A stretch of DNA of 64,000 nt from Streptomyces violaceoruber. Its GTDB lineage: Bacteria > Actinomycetota > Actinomycetes > Streptomycetales > Streptomycetaceae. Positions 1-9,160 of the stretch are shown here, piece after piece. The position numbers were made by a program, and so were the translations under genes. The stretch lies in NCBI RefSeq assembly GCF_033406955.1, contig NZ_CP137734.1, positions 1 through 64,000 of the forward strand, written 5' to 3'. Below the pieces are notes generated by a model. It was not told the origin of the DNA, made no database searches, and worked only from the letters and a program-made list of their open reading frames with translations. The stretch's first letter is position 1. The number at the start of each line of letters is the position of its first letter.

Positions 1-188
1 AGGCCCTGGCGGAAGCGGCGGTCGTCGCGGACTGCGAGTTCCTCGGACAGCACCAGGTCGAGGAAGTCGAGATTGCCCATCTTCCCCTCGTCGGCCCGCC
101 GGGTGTACTCGTTGATCGTTTCGGCCAGGTGGGGCAGGCCGAGCTTGTCGGCCGTATTGCGGATGCGGGTGGAGACCAGCTCGCTCAA
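1..188 (-). CDS. istB: IS21-family helper ATPase IstB, N-terminal part, runs off the window
   Basis: The minus strand reads an IstB N-terminus (about 62 residues) containing KLGLPHLAETINEYTRR and KMGNLDFLDLVLSEELAVRD, typical of the AAA+ transposition helper that loads IstA on target DNA. The proposed TTG start overlaps the TGA of the upstream istA frame, the usual istA-istB coupling, with GAGG about 8 nt upstream. The rest lies beyond position 1. Since istA is broken, this copy cannot move on its own. Confidence 0.7.
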   Translation of the reverse strand, partial: MSELVSTRIRNTADKLGLPHLAETINEYTRRADEGKMGNLDFLDLVLSEELAVRDDRRFRQG

Positions 189-1420
189 GACGTTTCCCTC
201 GTGCTCGGACAGGTGGTGGAGGGACGGGTGCCGGTCAGCTCGTCATAGACCGACAGCGGCCGGCAACCGATCTCGAGGCGGGTGGCCGCAGCACGGTTCA
301 GCAGGGCATGCCGAGGTCCGACCTTCTCGCCCAGAGGACGCTCTTGGCGAGGCTGGGGCAGGACGCCGCCGGTTGTGGTGCGACGTCCTCTGCCGGTAGG
401 CAGGCCGTCCCAGTGGGCCTCTTCGACCACGCGGACCCCGCGGCCGATCGCCCGAGGATGGGCCGCCAGCAACGTCTCGCCGCTGCTGACGGCGACGGTG
501 GAACGCAGCATGTGCGACTTTGTGGCCCGGATCCCACCAGCTGACGCGGTCGGACCCTGCAGGCGGGCACCGAGTAGAGGTTGCCGCCGAAGGCGGCCAG
601 GCAGTCCTTGCCGACCGGCCGTAGGTGCCGTTCAGCCACCAGATACGGGTCGGCGGCAGAGACCTGAGGGCCACGTGGTCGCAAACCGCCCGCTCTCCGA
701 TGATCTGCTGGTGAGTCCTGTGTGCCGGGGCCCGTCGCTGCGGAACCCAGGTGATGAAGGCCGCATCCATCTCCTCGACGGAGGGGAAGGACCGGCCGGA
801 CAGGACGTGGTCGCGGACGATGAGGACTTGCCCCTCGACGCGTCCCTTGCCGGTGGGCCGGTAGGCGGCCAGGACGTCGAAGTCGTAGTGGCCCGCGAAG
901 CCGACCGCCTCCGGATGCAGCGGAACCGCCTTGCCCGGAGCGACGTGGCGGCGGACGGCGGTCTTGGTCCGGTCGTAGACGATCGTCATCGGCACTCCGC
1001 CGAAGTGCGCGAAGGCCCGGCGGTGGCAGTCGAAGAACGTCTGGAGGTCCTGGCTGGTGGTGAAGCAGCAGAACGGGTCGCGCGACTACGACAGCGTCAT
1101 GTGGAACGAGTAGACCTTCGGGATGCCATGTGGGCCAGGCTCTTGCTCTCATCGCCCCAGTCGACCTGGGCCTGGGCGTCGGGGGGGACCTCGATGCGGC
1201 GGTGCATGCCCGCCAGTTCCTTCGGCGTGATGCCGAGTTCCTCGGCCATCCGGGGCCGGGCTTCCTGGACGTAGAGCTTGGTCCGCTCAGATATCGAGCG
1301 CATCCATCCCGGCATCGGCACCCTCGCGCTACCGCGTTCATCGCCCGCCGTAGGTCGCTCCGTCCCAGCAAGGATTGCCGGACCCCGACGAACGATGAGT
1401 GGGACGCCTTCCTCTCCCAC
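185..1420 (-). pseudogene. istA: IS21-family transposase IstA, frameshifted
   Basis: Three minus-strand frames together spell an IstA. About 1097-1420 gives ERTKLYVQEARPRMAEELG and the DDE start QAQVDWGDE. About 510-1090 gives FFDCHRRAFAHFGGVPMTI and HPEAVGFAGHYDFDVLAAY. 185-511 gives the C-terminus ending RPLSVYDELTGTRP. At least two frameshifts separate the pieces and the N-terminal helix-turn-helix part is not seen, so it is inactive. The family is clear from the order of motifs and the istB overlap. Confidence 0.8.
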
Positions 1421-1545
1421 TTCGAGAAGTGCAAACTCTCGCTCGGGACCTGCGCCCGGGCGTTCGGAACCTCATGCATTCACGAGCACGCTTGCGTCCG
1501 ATGCCCGCTCCTTCGGCCTGAACCCTCGCAGCGAGACCGCCTGAT

Positions 1546-1690
1546 CGAGACCGCGACAACCTGCTTGACCGGATTGCCGAAGCTCAGCGCGAGGGCTGGA
1601 TCGGCGCGGTCGAGGGCCTGGAGATCAGCCTGACCGGCGCCGAGGACAAACCGGCTCAGCTCAACGAGACGCTGAAGCCCTCACCCACCC
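1546..1690 (+). pseudogene. C-terminal relic of a site-specific integrase/recombinase
   Basis: The frame reads RIAEAQREGWIGAVEGLEIS followed by LTGAEDKPAQL. This matches a tail often seen on actinobacterial recombinases (REGWLGEVEGLQVSLAGAEDKL). No catalytic part is present. A second tail of the same type lies at 25273-25488. Assignment rests on recalled family sequence. Confidence 0.45.
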
Positions 1691-1828
1691 ATCTGGAATG
1701 CCTGCCTTCGGCCAGATCGCCGGACGCCCCAACGACTCCTGACCACCGCACTTGGAACCCGGCAGAAATGGTTCGTCGCCTATTGCGGTGGCCGAGAGGA
1801 AAGCGAGGGCTGAGAAGCTGTCCTCATG

Positions 1829-2388
1829 ATGGACAAGGCTGGTGGGGTTGAGGGGCAATCGGTCCACCCGGGCAAGTACTCACGTGTCGAGCGGGAGAGA
1901 CGGTTCCTCCTGGCCAGCCCCCGAATCCGTCGATGGTGACCGTCACCCGTGTGATCACCGACCGGTATGTGAACGGCACTCGCTTGAGGCTGCGGCGAGC
2001 GGACTTCGCGGACGGTCGCTGCGAGCTAAAGCTCACCCAGAAAGTCCCGGTCCTGCTGTCCGGCGCCATCCAGGGTTTGATCACGAATACGTACTTGTCG
2101 CCAGCCGAGTACGACGTGCTCGCCTCGCTGCCGGCCACGATGTTGTCCAAGACGCGCTTCAGCGTGCCTCCCTTGGGCGTTGACGTCTTCGACGGCCGTC
2201 TTCAAGGTCTGGTACTCGGGGAAGCCGAGTTCACCACTGACGAGGAGATCCAGGCATTCGCGCCACCTGCCGAATGCGTGGCAGAGGTCACCGACGACGC
2301 CCGCTTCGCAGGAGGGTGTCTCGTCCAAGCCTCCCGCCAAGAGTTGCTCGGGTGGTTGGCCGAGTACGGAATCCGTCCGCAAACCTGA
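1829..2388 (+). pseudogene. CYTH-domain protein, split by one frameshift
   Basis: The first frame, from ATG 1829, reads KYSRVERERRFLL, the N-terminal ExExRRF(L) signature of CYTH (triphosphate tunnel) proteins, and stops at 1939. The second frame, from 1933, continues with ITDRYVNGTRLRLRRADF and runs 151 residues to 2388, including the DRY-x-GTRLRLRR and ELKLTQKVP strands of the tunnel. Joined, they give a normal-length single-domain CYTH protein of about 185 residues. These bind triphosphates or polyphosphate with divalent metal. A single-base change near 1933 restores the frame, so either recent inactivation or a sequence error. Confidence 0.7.
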
Positions 2389-2624
2389 CGGACGGGCAGT
2401 TCGGAGAAGCGGCCGCGGACAAGGCCAGGCTCATGGCAGTGGTCGACCACTACGTCAGCGTGAAACGAGCGCCCGCACCCGGCGCAACGGCCCGCTGGCC
2501 AGGCACCCAGCAGTTCGACGAAGTCCTCCTCGGGCGACGGTACCGCCTTCGGACACGGCCAGGAGTGGCAGGCAGGTGGCTGGGCGGCCCAAAGCCTACC
2601 TTCGATCTGATGCTCAACCGTCAA
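2380..2624 (-). pseudogene. Endonuclease VII-like HNH fragment
   Basis: The minus frame contains RCAGCGRSFHADVVVDHCHE then PGLVRG. This is the Cys-x2-Cys plus VDHCH core of recombination-endonuclease-VII-like HNH nucleases common in actinobacterial phages and plasmids. The second metal-binding CxxC (usually RGLLCRSCN) is not in this frame; a neighbouring frame reads RPLLRTARPSG, which suggests a frameshift and loss of cysteines. Probably inactive. Confidence 0.45.
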
Positions 2625-2717
2625 ATAGACGCACCCGCTGAAACGTTGCTGGTAGTTCCGGCTATCACAAACTGCGGAATACCAAGGCGTTGCCGAGCTG
2701 CGGACTGGTGGTGCGCG

Positions 2718-3015
2718 TCAGCCCCGGGAGGACGTGGACGCGGGGTGCCAGGGTGCGTCAGCGCGCGTGGCGCGGGCGTCTGCGGCCAGACAGATTCCGT
2801 ATACCGGCCGGCTGCTGGACAGGGGGCCGAGGTAGTCGTGGGCGACCATGTGGCACCAGGCCGGGAGGTCAAGCGGAGCTGCGGGGCCGGTCGCAATGAC
2901 GTGGACCACGGTGACGGTAGGTCTTCGATCTGTTTGCGCAGGCGCAGCAGGAGCGTGGCGCAGAACAGTCCGGTGCCGTCGACGGTGAGGTCGGCTGGGG
3001 GGATCGGGCCGGCGG
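2718..3015 (-). pseudogene. TusA-like sulfurtransferase-family protein, frameshifted
   Basis: One minus frame reads PADLTVDGTGLFCATLLLRL then RKQIEDLP, and a second frame reads VVHVIATGPAAPLDLPAWCH and YLGPLSSSRPVYGICLAADA, ending at 2718. Together they make the short TusA-like fold seen in Streptomyces, where the GxxC and LPAWCH segments are conserved. One indel near 2895 breaks it and no good start codon precedes the first frame. The upstream side faces the twin palindromes at 3026-3071. Confidence 0.6.
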
Positions 3016-3025
3016 GCCTTGACGG

Positions 3026-3071
3026 CTAACACCGTCAGCCGTACCGTGACGCACACGGCTAACGCTGTTAG
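3026..3071. promoter_or_regulatory. Twin palindromes, probable TetR-type operators
   Basis: CTAACACCGTCAG (3026-3038) and CTAACGCTGTTAG (3059-3071) share the form CTAAC-N3-GT(T/C)AG. The second is a perfect dyad. Centres are 33 bp apart, about three helical turns. They lie between the TusA-like relic and the TetR gene, so self-regulation by that TetR is likely but inferred. Confidence 0.5.
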
Positions 3072-3407
3072 TCGCGTTGATTGATCGTCATGTGAGGGGG
3101 GACGCAGTGACTGCTGCCGCAGCCGGCACCCTGCGCGGCAATCTCCTGCCCCGGCCCCGCCGGAGAGTACAGGCAGCGCCAGTGCGCCCCTCGAGGACGT
3201 TGGTGGTCTCCGAGGGAGAGCGACCATCGCCAGCGCCCGCAGGCGCATGCTCTGCTGGGCCGAGCCCGTTCTCACCGAGCCCCGCGCAGCGCACCGCGGG
3301 CATTCGGTGCCCGGGGCTCGCTTCGTACGAGGTCTCCTCAGCCGTCCGGACAGCGACTTCCTGCTCCGGGTGGTTCACCCGCATTGAAGTCGGGCGAACG
3401 GTCCGCC

Positions 3408-3956
3408 GTGGCTGACCGCGCACAACAGATCATGTGCGCCGCCCGGGAATTGCTCGACGCCGAAGGGCCGGATGCGTTGTCGATGCGGCGCATCGCGGAG
3501 CGTGTTGGCATCCGGGCGCCCTCTTTGTACAAGCACTTTGCGGACAAGGCCGCTCTCGTGGCCGGGCTCCAGGCGCAGGGGTTGACCCTCCTGGCAGAGG
3601 TTCAGGAGGCCGCCGAAGCCGAGATCGGCGCCGACCCGCCCCTGCTTGTGCTCGGCTACGCCTACCGACGTCATGCGCTCGCCAGCCCGCACCTGTACCG
3701 CATCACACACGGTTGGCCGCTCGCCCGCACCGCGCTCCCTGAAGGGCTCGAAGAGCGAGCGGCGCTGCCGCTGGCCCGCGCGGTGCACGGCGACATCAAT
3801 ATCGCGCGTTCGTTCTGGGCATTCGCCCACGGCATGGTCATGCTCGAACTCGACGGCCGCTTTCCACCCGGCGCGGACCTGGACGTGGCCTGGCGCACCG
3901 GCTGCGAGGCGTTCACCCAGGCAATCCGGAACAGACCTCATGGAAGCACGGCATGA
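3408..3956 (+). CDS. TetR-family transcriptional regulator
   Basis: A 182-residue TetR-family repressor. The N-terminal helix-turn-helix reads GPDALSMRRIAERVGIRAPS then LYKHFADKAAL, followed by a helical ligand domain of the type that contains YAYRRHALASPHLYRI. I chose GTG 3408; a TTG at 3384 would add eight residues. The likely target is its own promoter and the divergent sulfurtransferase relic or the downstream membrane gene; the ligand is unknown. Twin palindromes lie about 340 bp upstream. The reading frame is intact, unlike the genes to its left. Confidence 0.8.
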   Translation: MADRAQQIMCAARELLDAEGPDALSMRRIAERVGIRAPSLYKHFADKAALVAGLQAQGLTLLAEVQEAAEAEIGADPPLLVLGYAYRRHALASPHLYRITHGWPLARTALPEGLEERAALPLARAVHGDINIARSFWAFAHGMVMLELDGRFPPGADLDVAWRTGCEAFTQAIRNRPHGSTA

Positions 3957-4071
3957 CCGCTCTTGCCGGGGTACCCGCTCCCTGTTCCGTCGCCCGCACC
4001 GCGGGCTACGTACACGCCGCCACATGCGGAGCTGGGCTCAGAGATGTCACCTCCTCACCAGGAGTGGCCGT

Positions 4072-4482
4072 ATGACACCCCCTACGGTCCAGGGACCTAC
4101 CCGGAGCTCCGCCTCGGGTCCGGTCCGCGGCACCTGGGCCCTGTTCAGCGCATTTCTGCTGTTCTGGCTCGTGCTGGAGATGGTCAACCACGGTGGCGGG
4201 ACGATTCCACTGGGAATTGCGGGCCTCTTCACTCCTGATCTGACGCTGTTCGTCGGACCGTCGGGCTCGCACGAGGCCGGGCAACTCCCCCGCGGCAGGG
4301 TGCCGGGCTACAACCTCGCCCACCGGCCGGTCGTTCCCCTCCTGTGGCTCGCCGTCTGCGTTGTACTGCCCGACCCGCCTGGCACCGCACTGTTCACCTT
4401 CGGAATCGCCTGGCTGCTGCACATCGCCCTCGACCGCGCGCTCGGCTACGGACTGCGCACCGCCGACGGCTGGCAGCGCTGA
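4072..4482 (+). CDS. DUF4260-like membrane protein
   Basis: A 136-residue hydrophobic protein with about four membrane segments. The family signature is visible as LFTPDLTLFVGPSG, YNLAHRPVVPLLWLA and, near the end, WLLHIALDRALGYGLRTADG. These match the DUF4260 pattern (ALIWLAHIGLDRALGYGLK). Function is not established. It lies between a TetR gene and lgt on the same strand, with 75 bp before lgt. A charged, probably cytoplasmic N-terminus precedes the first segment. ATG 4072 is the start in frame. Confidence 0.7.
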   Translation: MTPPTVQGPTRSSASGPVRGTWALFSAFLLFWLVLEMVNHGGGTIPLGIAGLFTPDLTLFVGPSGSHEAGQLPRGRVPGYNLAHRPVVPLLWLAVCVVLPDPPGTALFTFGIAWLLHIALDRALGYGLRTADGWQR

Positions 4483-4557
4483 GCGACGGCCGAACTGCCC
4501 GTGCCGTCGGGCGTGCCACCTAAAACCCCTCCACGACCTCGACCAAGGCTCTCGATC

Positions 4558-5511
4558 ATGGACCTCGCTTACCTTCCCAGCCCTTCGACCGGCGTCCTTC
4601 ACCTCGGCCCCATTCCGTTGAGGGCATACGCCTTCTGCATCATCCTGGGCGTATTCGCGGCAGTCTGGCTCGGCAACCGGCGCTGGGTCGCACGCGGCGG
4701 TAAGCAGGGCGTCATTGCGGACGTCACCCTCTGGGCAGTGCCCTTCGGCCTCGTCGGTGGACGGCTGTACCACGTGTTCACCAGCCCCGAGGCGTACTTC
4801 GGCGAACGGGGCGAGCCCGTCCGAGCCCTGTACGTGTGGGAGGGCGGGCTCGGTATCTGGGGTGCCATCGCCCTGGGCGCGGTCGGCGCCTGGATCGGCT
4901 GCCGTCGCCACCGCATTCCCCTGCCCGCCTTCGCGGACGCGGTCGCCCCGGGCATCGTCCTGGCCCAGGCGATCGGCCGTTGGGGCAACTGGTTCAACCA
5001 GGAACTCTACGGTCGCCCCACCACTCTCCCCTGGGGCCTGGAGATCGACCGTGCTCACCGTCCGGCCGGCACGCTAGACATCGCGACGTACCACCCCACC
5101 TTCCTCTACGAATCCCTCTGGAACATCGGCGTCGCCGCACTGATCCTCTGGGCGGCGAAACGGTTCCCGCTCGGCCACGGCAGGACCTTCGCCCTCTACG
5201 TCGCCGCCTACACGGTCGGCCGGTTTGGGACCGAGTACCTGCGCATCGACGAGGCCCACACGTTCCTCGGATTGCGCCTGAACAACTGGACTTCTGTCCT
5301 GGTCTTCCTCGGCGCTGTCGCCTGCCTCGTCGTATCGGCCCACCGCCACCCGGGCATTGAGAATGTGGCGCGGCTACAAGGCGCGGGCACCGACAGGAGA
5401 ACCGATGACCCGCGCCCGGCTGACGCCTCCGTCGGCCTCGTCTCCGGGCCTCCGGGTAACAGCGCACCCCGACGGGCGACCGAGTCCTGGAACGTCCGTA
5501 ACAGATCGTGA
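4558..5511 (+). CDS. lgt: Prolipoprotein diacylglyceryl transferase
   Basis: A 317-residue integral membrane enzyme that moves a diacylglyceryl group from phosphatidylglycerol to the lipobox cysteine of prelipoproteins, the first step of lipoprotein maturation. The Lgt signature GRWGNWFNQELYG is intact, as are the early GGRLYHVF and WEGGLGIWG segments and the late VGRFGTEYLRID. The ATG at 4558 (MDLAYLPSPSTGVLHLG) is preferred over the upstream frame start. The last 45 residues form a polar cytoplasmic tail common in actinobacteria. A second copy elsewhere in the genome is likely, since Streptomyces often carry more than one. Confidence 0.93.
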   Translation: MDLAYLPSPSTGVLHLGPIPLRAYAFCIILGVFAAVWLGNRRWVARGGKQGVIADVTLWAVPFGLVGGRLYHVFTSPEAYFGERGEPVRALYVWEGGLGIWGAIALGAVGAWIGCRRHRIPLPAFADAVAPGIVLAQAIGRWGNWFNQELYGRPTTLPWGLEIDRAHRPAGTLDIATYHPTFLYESLWNIGVAALILWAAKRFPLGHGRTFALYVAAYTVGRFGTEYLRIDEAHTFLGLRLNNWTSVLVFLGAVACLVVSAHRHPGIENVARLQGAGTDRRTDDPRPADASVGLVSGPPGNSAPRRATESWNVRNRS

Positions 5512-5787
5512 TGCGCTCGTACGGGCGGCCGGCGGTGCTGGTGTGAAGCCCAGCCCTCCAGAGCATCGCGAGGTGTACACCGTGATGAGACCTGCGGGCT
5601 CATCCCCGAGAACGTCTGAGAGCGGGGGGACCAGGTGAGCAAATTGAACGATGCGAGTAGCCGTCGACGATTCGGCCTTATCACTCGAGTGCTCGATGCG
5701 CAGGGACGATACCCGTCACTGCGGACATGTAGTTCAAGGACAACGCATTCTTGCCCCGGAGTGAAGTGGCGCCTGCAGTCGAGCGGG
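5512..5787. other. Gap between lgt and the next gene
   Basis: No frame with convincing protein character was seen here on either strand. It separates convergent genes (lgt on plus, the next on minus). Confidence 0.5.
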
Positions 5788-6087
5788 TCAGGCGGCGTGT
5801 CCGGGACACCCAGATAGCAGACTCTCACCTTCGCTCACTTCGTTGCCGTAGAAGTGGATGTCGAACGTTCCCTGTCCTCCCGGAATGTTGAGACGCGGGG
5901 TGCCGTACTTGCCCCACTGCTCGGCTCCACCGTGCGCCGCGAAATACCCCTGCAAGTGCGTGTTCTCCATTTTCGTTCCCGCCCGAATCTTCGTGCAACG
6001 GGCGATGGTCTCCGCAGTGAGGTCTCCGTCCGTAGTGAACATCTTGCCGCGCGCAGAACCCTGTTCACGGCACCGCAGTCGAAGCAC
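5788..6087 (-). CDS. Unrecognised small protein
   Basis: A 99-residue frame with a natural composition from about residue 27 on: IARCTKIRAGTKMENTHLQG, YFAAHGGAEQWGKYGTPRLN and GTFDIHFYGNEVSEGESL. The final block (polymer-like GTFDIHFYGN) resembles short C-terminal domains seen in secreted or toxin-like proteins, but I cannot name a family. In another frame just upstream, around 6060-6125, IVRLHGEACFDCGAVNRVL appears, a small Cys-containing motif, so two broken genes may meet here. The start is uncertain. Confidence 0.4.
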   Translation of the reverse strand: MLRLRCREQGSARGKMFTTDGDLTAETIARCTKIRAGTKMENTHLQGYFAAHGGAEQWGKYGTPRLNIPGGQGTFDIHFYGNEVSEGESLLSGCPGHAA

Positions 6088-6845
6088 GCCTCACCGTGGA
6101 GCCGGACGATGCTCACGCACCCCGCGATGACTACGGGCGCGGGCGGGGGGCCCGTTCGGCATCCCGGCTCCCCTCTGCTCGTACCTACGCGTCGAACAGA
6201 CGGTGAGGCCCACGGGCGGCACAAGTACCCCGGCAAGGCGTAGCGGGGGTGGTTCAGTTCAAGTGGCCGCGCACCACGCGGCGAAGTTCGTGAGCGTCTC
6301 CGAGTCGGCACGCTTCAGGCGGCACGGCTCCCCCCACCGCCTTCCCGGTGCCCGACCCTGACCGGGCCGACCCGGTCCACCGCGCCTGTCCGGATGGTCG
6401 TCGCCACTCCCGTCGTCCGACTGCGGCAGGCGATCGCCGAAGAACGACGGCGAACGCGCAGGCGGGCCCGCCACCTCGCCGATTCCCGGCCCCGTTCCGG
6501 GTCGGTCACCCGAAATGACCGCCGAGACCACGGCTCAGGCGAGCCCAGGACGCGTCCCGCACAGAACCCAGCCGGTCATAGTGCTCCAGGTCGGTCGCGC
6601 CGGAATCAGGAGCTATCCCACATCCACGCCACCGAGCCCTCCGCAACGGCGGCACGCGGCTCTCCTACGGAGCCACTGCCCCTCTCACGGCCGCAGTCGG
6701 GAACACCGCGGGGACTCCGACCGCGGCGACGGCCGTCGCGAGGGCCACAGTCCTCGTGCTGCGGTCCGGGCAGGGCCCGTAGTTGCGGGTGCCTCATGAT
6801 GTGGCTCTCCACCGCGTCGTCGGCAGGACCGGGCCGTCGGCCGTG

Positions 6846-7259
6846 TCAGTTGTTGATGTCCTCCTCGAAGTCGTTCGCGCAGGCGTCGCGCTCGCTCTGG
6901 GTGTCGGCGTGCTGAACGCAGTCGTCGAAGTCCTTGAACTCGTCCGAGTTCAAGATCGACGCGCCGATCGCGATGATCACCACGGAGGCGATGACTCCCA
7001 GCGTCCCCAGCACCGCCGCGACGATGGACATCTTGCGGTGCGGTACTCGGTCGCCTCGGGCTCTGCGGGCGCCGATGATGCCGAAAATCAGCGCCAGGAG
7101 TCCGAGCACCACCCCGCCGACGACGGTCCAGAAGAGGAGGACGGCCAGGATCGCGAGAACGAGCGCGGCGACGGCCAGTCCGTTGCTGCGTCCCGTGCCG
7201 GCTCCGGGGTGCGTCTGTGCCGCGTCGGCGGGAGTTCCAGGGTGTTCGGGGTAAGTCAC
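6846..7259 (-). CDS. DUF4190-type small membrane protein
   Basis: A 137-residue protein with a proline/threonine-rich N-terminus, two adjacent membrane helices (GLAVAALVLAILAVLLFWTV and VVLGLLALIFGIIGARRARG), a third helix (MSIVAAVLGTLGVIASVVII) and a short acidic C-terminus with two cysteines (DDCVQHADTQSERDACANDF). This is the usual DUF4190 layout in Streptomyces, where such proteins sit in the cell membrane with unknown role. GTG 7259 starts the natural N-terminus; the upstream extension looks non-coding. Confidence 0.75.
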   Translation of the reverse strand: MTYPEHPGTPADAAQTHPGAGTGRSNGLAVAALVLAILAVLLFWTVVGGVVLGLLALIFGIIGARRARGDRVPHRKMSIVAAVLGTLGVIASVVIIAIGASILNSDEFKDFDDCVQHADTQSERDACANDFEEDINN

Positions 7260-7455
7260 GTCATCACGCTCATCTCTGGTCGCGTCGGGGACGAGTTGCC
7301 GTGCATTGCGACTGCCCCGGCGTGCGTGACGGATGCTTCCGAGGCCGTCCGCGGTCCCACAGGCCCGCGACACGGCCTGTGCGCACCAGGCGCTCACCCC
7401 GATGGGCGTGCCCGACAGTGCAGTCCGGGGCAGAACGACCGCCTGACCGCGGTCA

Positions 7456-7837
7456 CATCAGGTACCGCGGCACCGTTTCGTTCCAAGTGCGGGAGAACAC
7501 ACGGCGACCCGCTTTCCAGCCGTCGAGCGTGGCGTCCACGAAGAAGCTCTGTTCGTCGCAAGGTGAGCCGGGAGTGGGTCACGACGCTGACGTCCCAGTC
7601 GTCGCGCCTGAAGTGCATGGTCCACGTCGACTCGCCACGCGCCGAGGTGAGGTCGTCGGCGGTCGCCGCGTACCGTTCGTGAGCCCCGCGGCCGACGCCG
7701 ACGCCGACGCCGATGTCGTCGCAGCGGATCAGGCCCCGGCCCTCCACGATGTCCAGTTGGGCGTGTAGTCGATCAGGTTGCGCTTGACTTCCCAGCGTTC
7801 CTCTTCGGGACTGCTTCAGACACGACACTCCTTTCAA
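7456..7837 (-). pseudogene. C-terminal relic of a CocE/NonD-type (S15) hydrolase
   Basis: Two minus frames spell the C-terminal jelly-roll of X-Pro dipeptidyl-peptidase-like hydrolases. One has RYAATADDLTSARGESTWTM and RRDDWDVSVVTHSRLTL, the other SFFVDATLDGWKAGRRVFSR then TWNETVPRYLM before a stop at 7456. The catalytic alpha/beta-hydrolase domain is absent, and the join needs a frameshift near 7560. Probably left behind by a deletion. Confidence 0.5.
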
Positions 7838-7934
7838 GATCGGCGGGGTGCCCGGTCACGTCCCACCCGACCTCGCGGTCATCGAGGTCACGGAGCGGCG
7901 GACTCGACGGAGTCCGGCTGGGTACCGGCCGCGT

Positions 7935-8696
7935 ATGAGCGAAGTGGTGCAGGTGGGAGCGTGGGGATTGCTGGCCGGTTCGGCGCTGCTGCTGGGGGCG
8001 GCGATCGGTTTCGGGGTGCGGGTGTCCCAGAAGGTGATCGCGACGGTGATGGCCTTCGGTGCCGGCGTGCTCATCTCCGCGGTGTCCTACGAACTGGTCG
8101 GTGAGGCCTACGAGCAGGCGGGACTGGCACCGGCAGCGATCGGCACCGTCATCGGCGCGGCCGCCTACACGCTCGGCAACCTCTGGCTCGCCCGCCGTGG
8201 CGCCCGGCACCGCAAACGGTCCGGTCACCACACTGCGCAGGCGCAGCCGTCCGAGGCCCAACAGGGCGGCTCCGGCCTGGCGTTGGCGTTCGGGGCGCTC
8301 CTGGACGGAGTGCCGGAGTCTGCCGTGATCGGGGTGGGGCTGCTGGACGGCGGCACGGTCAGCACGGTCACGGTGGCGGCGGTGTTCATCAGTAACGTCC
8401 CGGAGGGGCTGTCGAGTTCCGCGGGCATGAAACGAGCAGGTCGCGGCACGACGTACGTCTTCGGCGTGTGGGGCGCGATCACCGCGGCCAGTACTCTGGC
8501 CGCCGTCCTCGGCTACACCGTCGTCGGCGCCTTCTCGCCCGCCGTCATAGCCGCCGTCACGGCGGTGGCGGCCGGAGCGATCCTCGCGATGATCGCCGAC
8601 ACCATGATCCCGGAAGCCTTCGAAGACGCCCACCTGGCCATCGGACTGGTCACGGTCAGCGGTTTCCTGGTGTCCTTCGCACTCTCCCACGTCTGA
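7935..8696 (+). CDS. ZIP-family metal transporter
   Basis: A 253-residue membrane protein of the ZIP family (zinc/iron permeases), with about eight helices. Diagnostic segments are FGAGVLISAVSYELVGEAYE, the amphipathic helix with DGVPESAVIGVGLL, the metal-site helix FISNVPEGLSSSAGMKRAG (HNxPEG-type, here SNVPEG) and DTMIPEAFEDAHLAIGLVTV. The cytoplasmic loop near residues 90-110 contains basic residues and HH. ATG 7935 is chosen; the upstream 29 codons look spurious. A decayed paralogue lies at 20418-21075. Confidence 0.85.
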   Translation: MSEVVQVGAWGLLAGSALLLGAAIGFGVRVSQKVIATVMAFGAGVLISAVSYELVGEAYEQAGLAPAAIGTVIGAAAYTLGNLWLARRGARHRKRSGHHTAQAQPSEAQQGGSGLALAFGALLDGVPESAVIGVGLLDGGTVSTVTVAAVFISNVPEGLSSSAGMKRAGRGTTYVFGVWGAITAASTLAAVLGYTVVGAFSPAVIAAVTAVAAGAILAMIADTMIPEAFEDAHLAIGLVTVSGFLVSFALSHV

Positions 8697-9160
8697 AGCC
8701 CACGTCGGTATGTCCTCGTGAGGTGCCGCCTCACCGGGCCGGTGTCGACGGGCGCGCCGGAAGGGCCTGGCCAGGTGCACGCGGGGGCGCGGCGCCGTCG
8801 GGGCCGGCCGCATCGGCCGCCTCGTCGCAGGCGGCGCGGGCCGTCGCTGCTCCTCGCGCGTTCGTGCCCGCTCAAGGAGCGCGTTCGGCCTGGCCGGTAA
8901 CCGGCGACTGCATCTGAGTATCCCCTTCGGCCGGGCGCCACCGGGGGCGGTGGCGCCGCACACGATCTCCCCGGCGGGACCATGCCGTGCGCCTTCCGGC
9001 GCCGCACGCGCCGGGCGACGCCGCCCGGGACGGAGTGGACGCGCTCGTCGCGCCCCTGTCGGCCGAGAGCATGGAAGCCGCCGGCCACTTCCTGGCTACT
9101 CGGACGGCTCGACCGGTCCGTCGGCGGTCGCAGGCCGCCTCGTCCGGACCGGCTACCGGG
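8697..9160. other. Gene-free spacer
   Basis: About 460 bp between the ZIP gene and an SDR gene that converge. Frames here have the arginine/proline-rich look of random high-GC DNA. I see no gene. Confidence 0.5.

Noticed and set aside
6606..6812. Possible signal peptide (TVALATAVAAVGVPAVFPTA) on the minus strand
   Set aside because: No start codon in that frame and no mature protein follows; could be chance.
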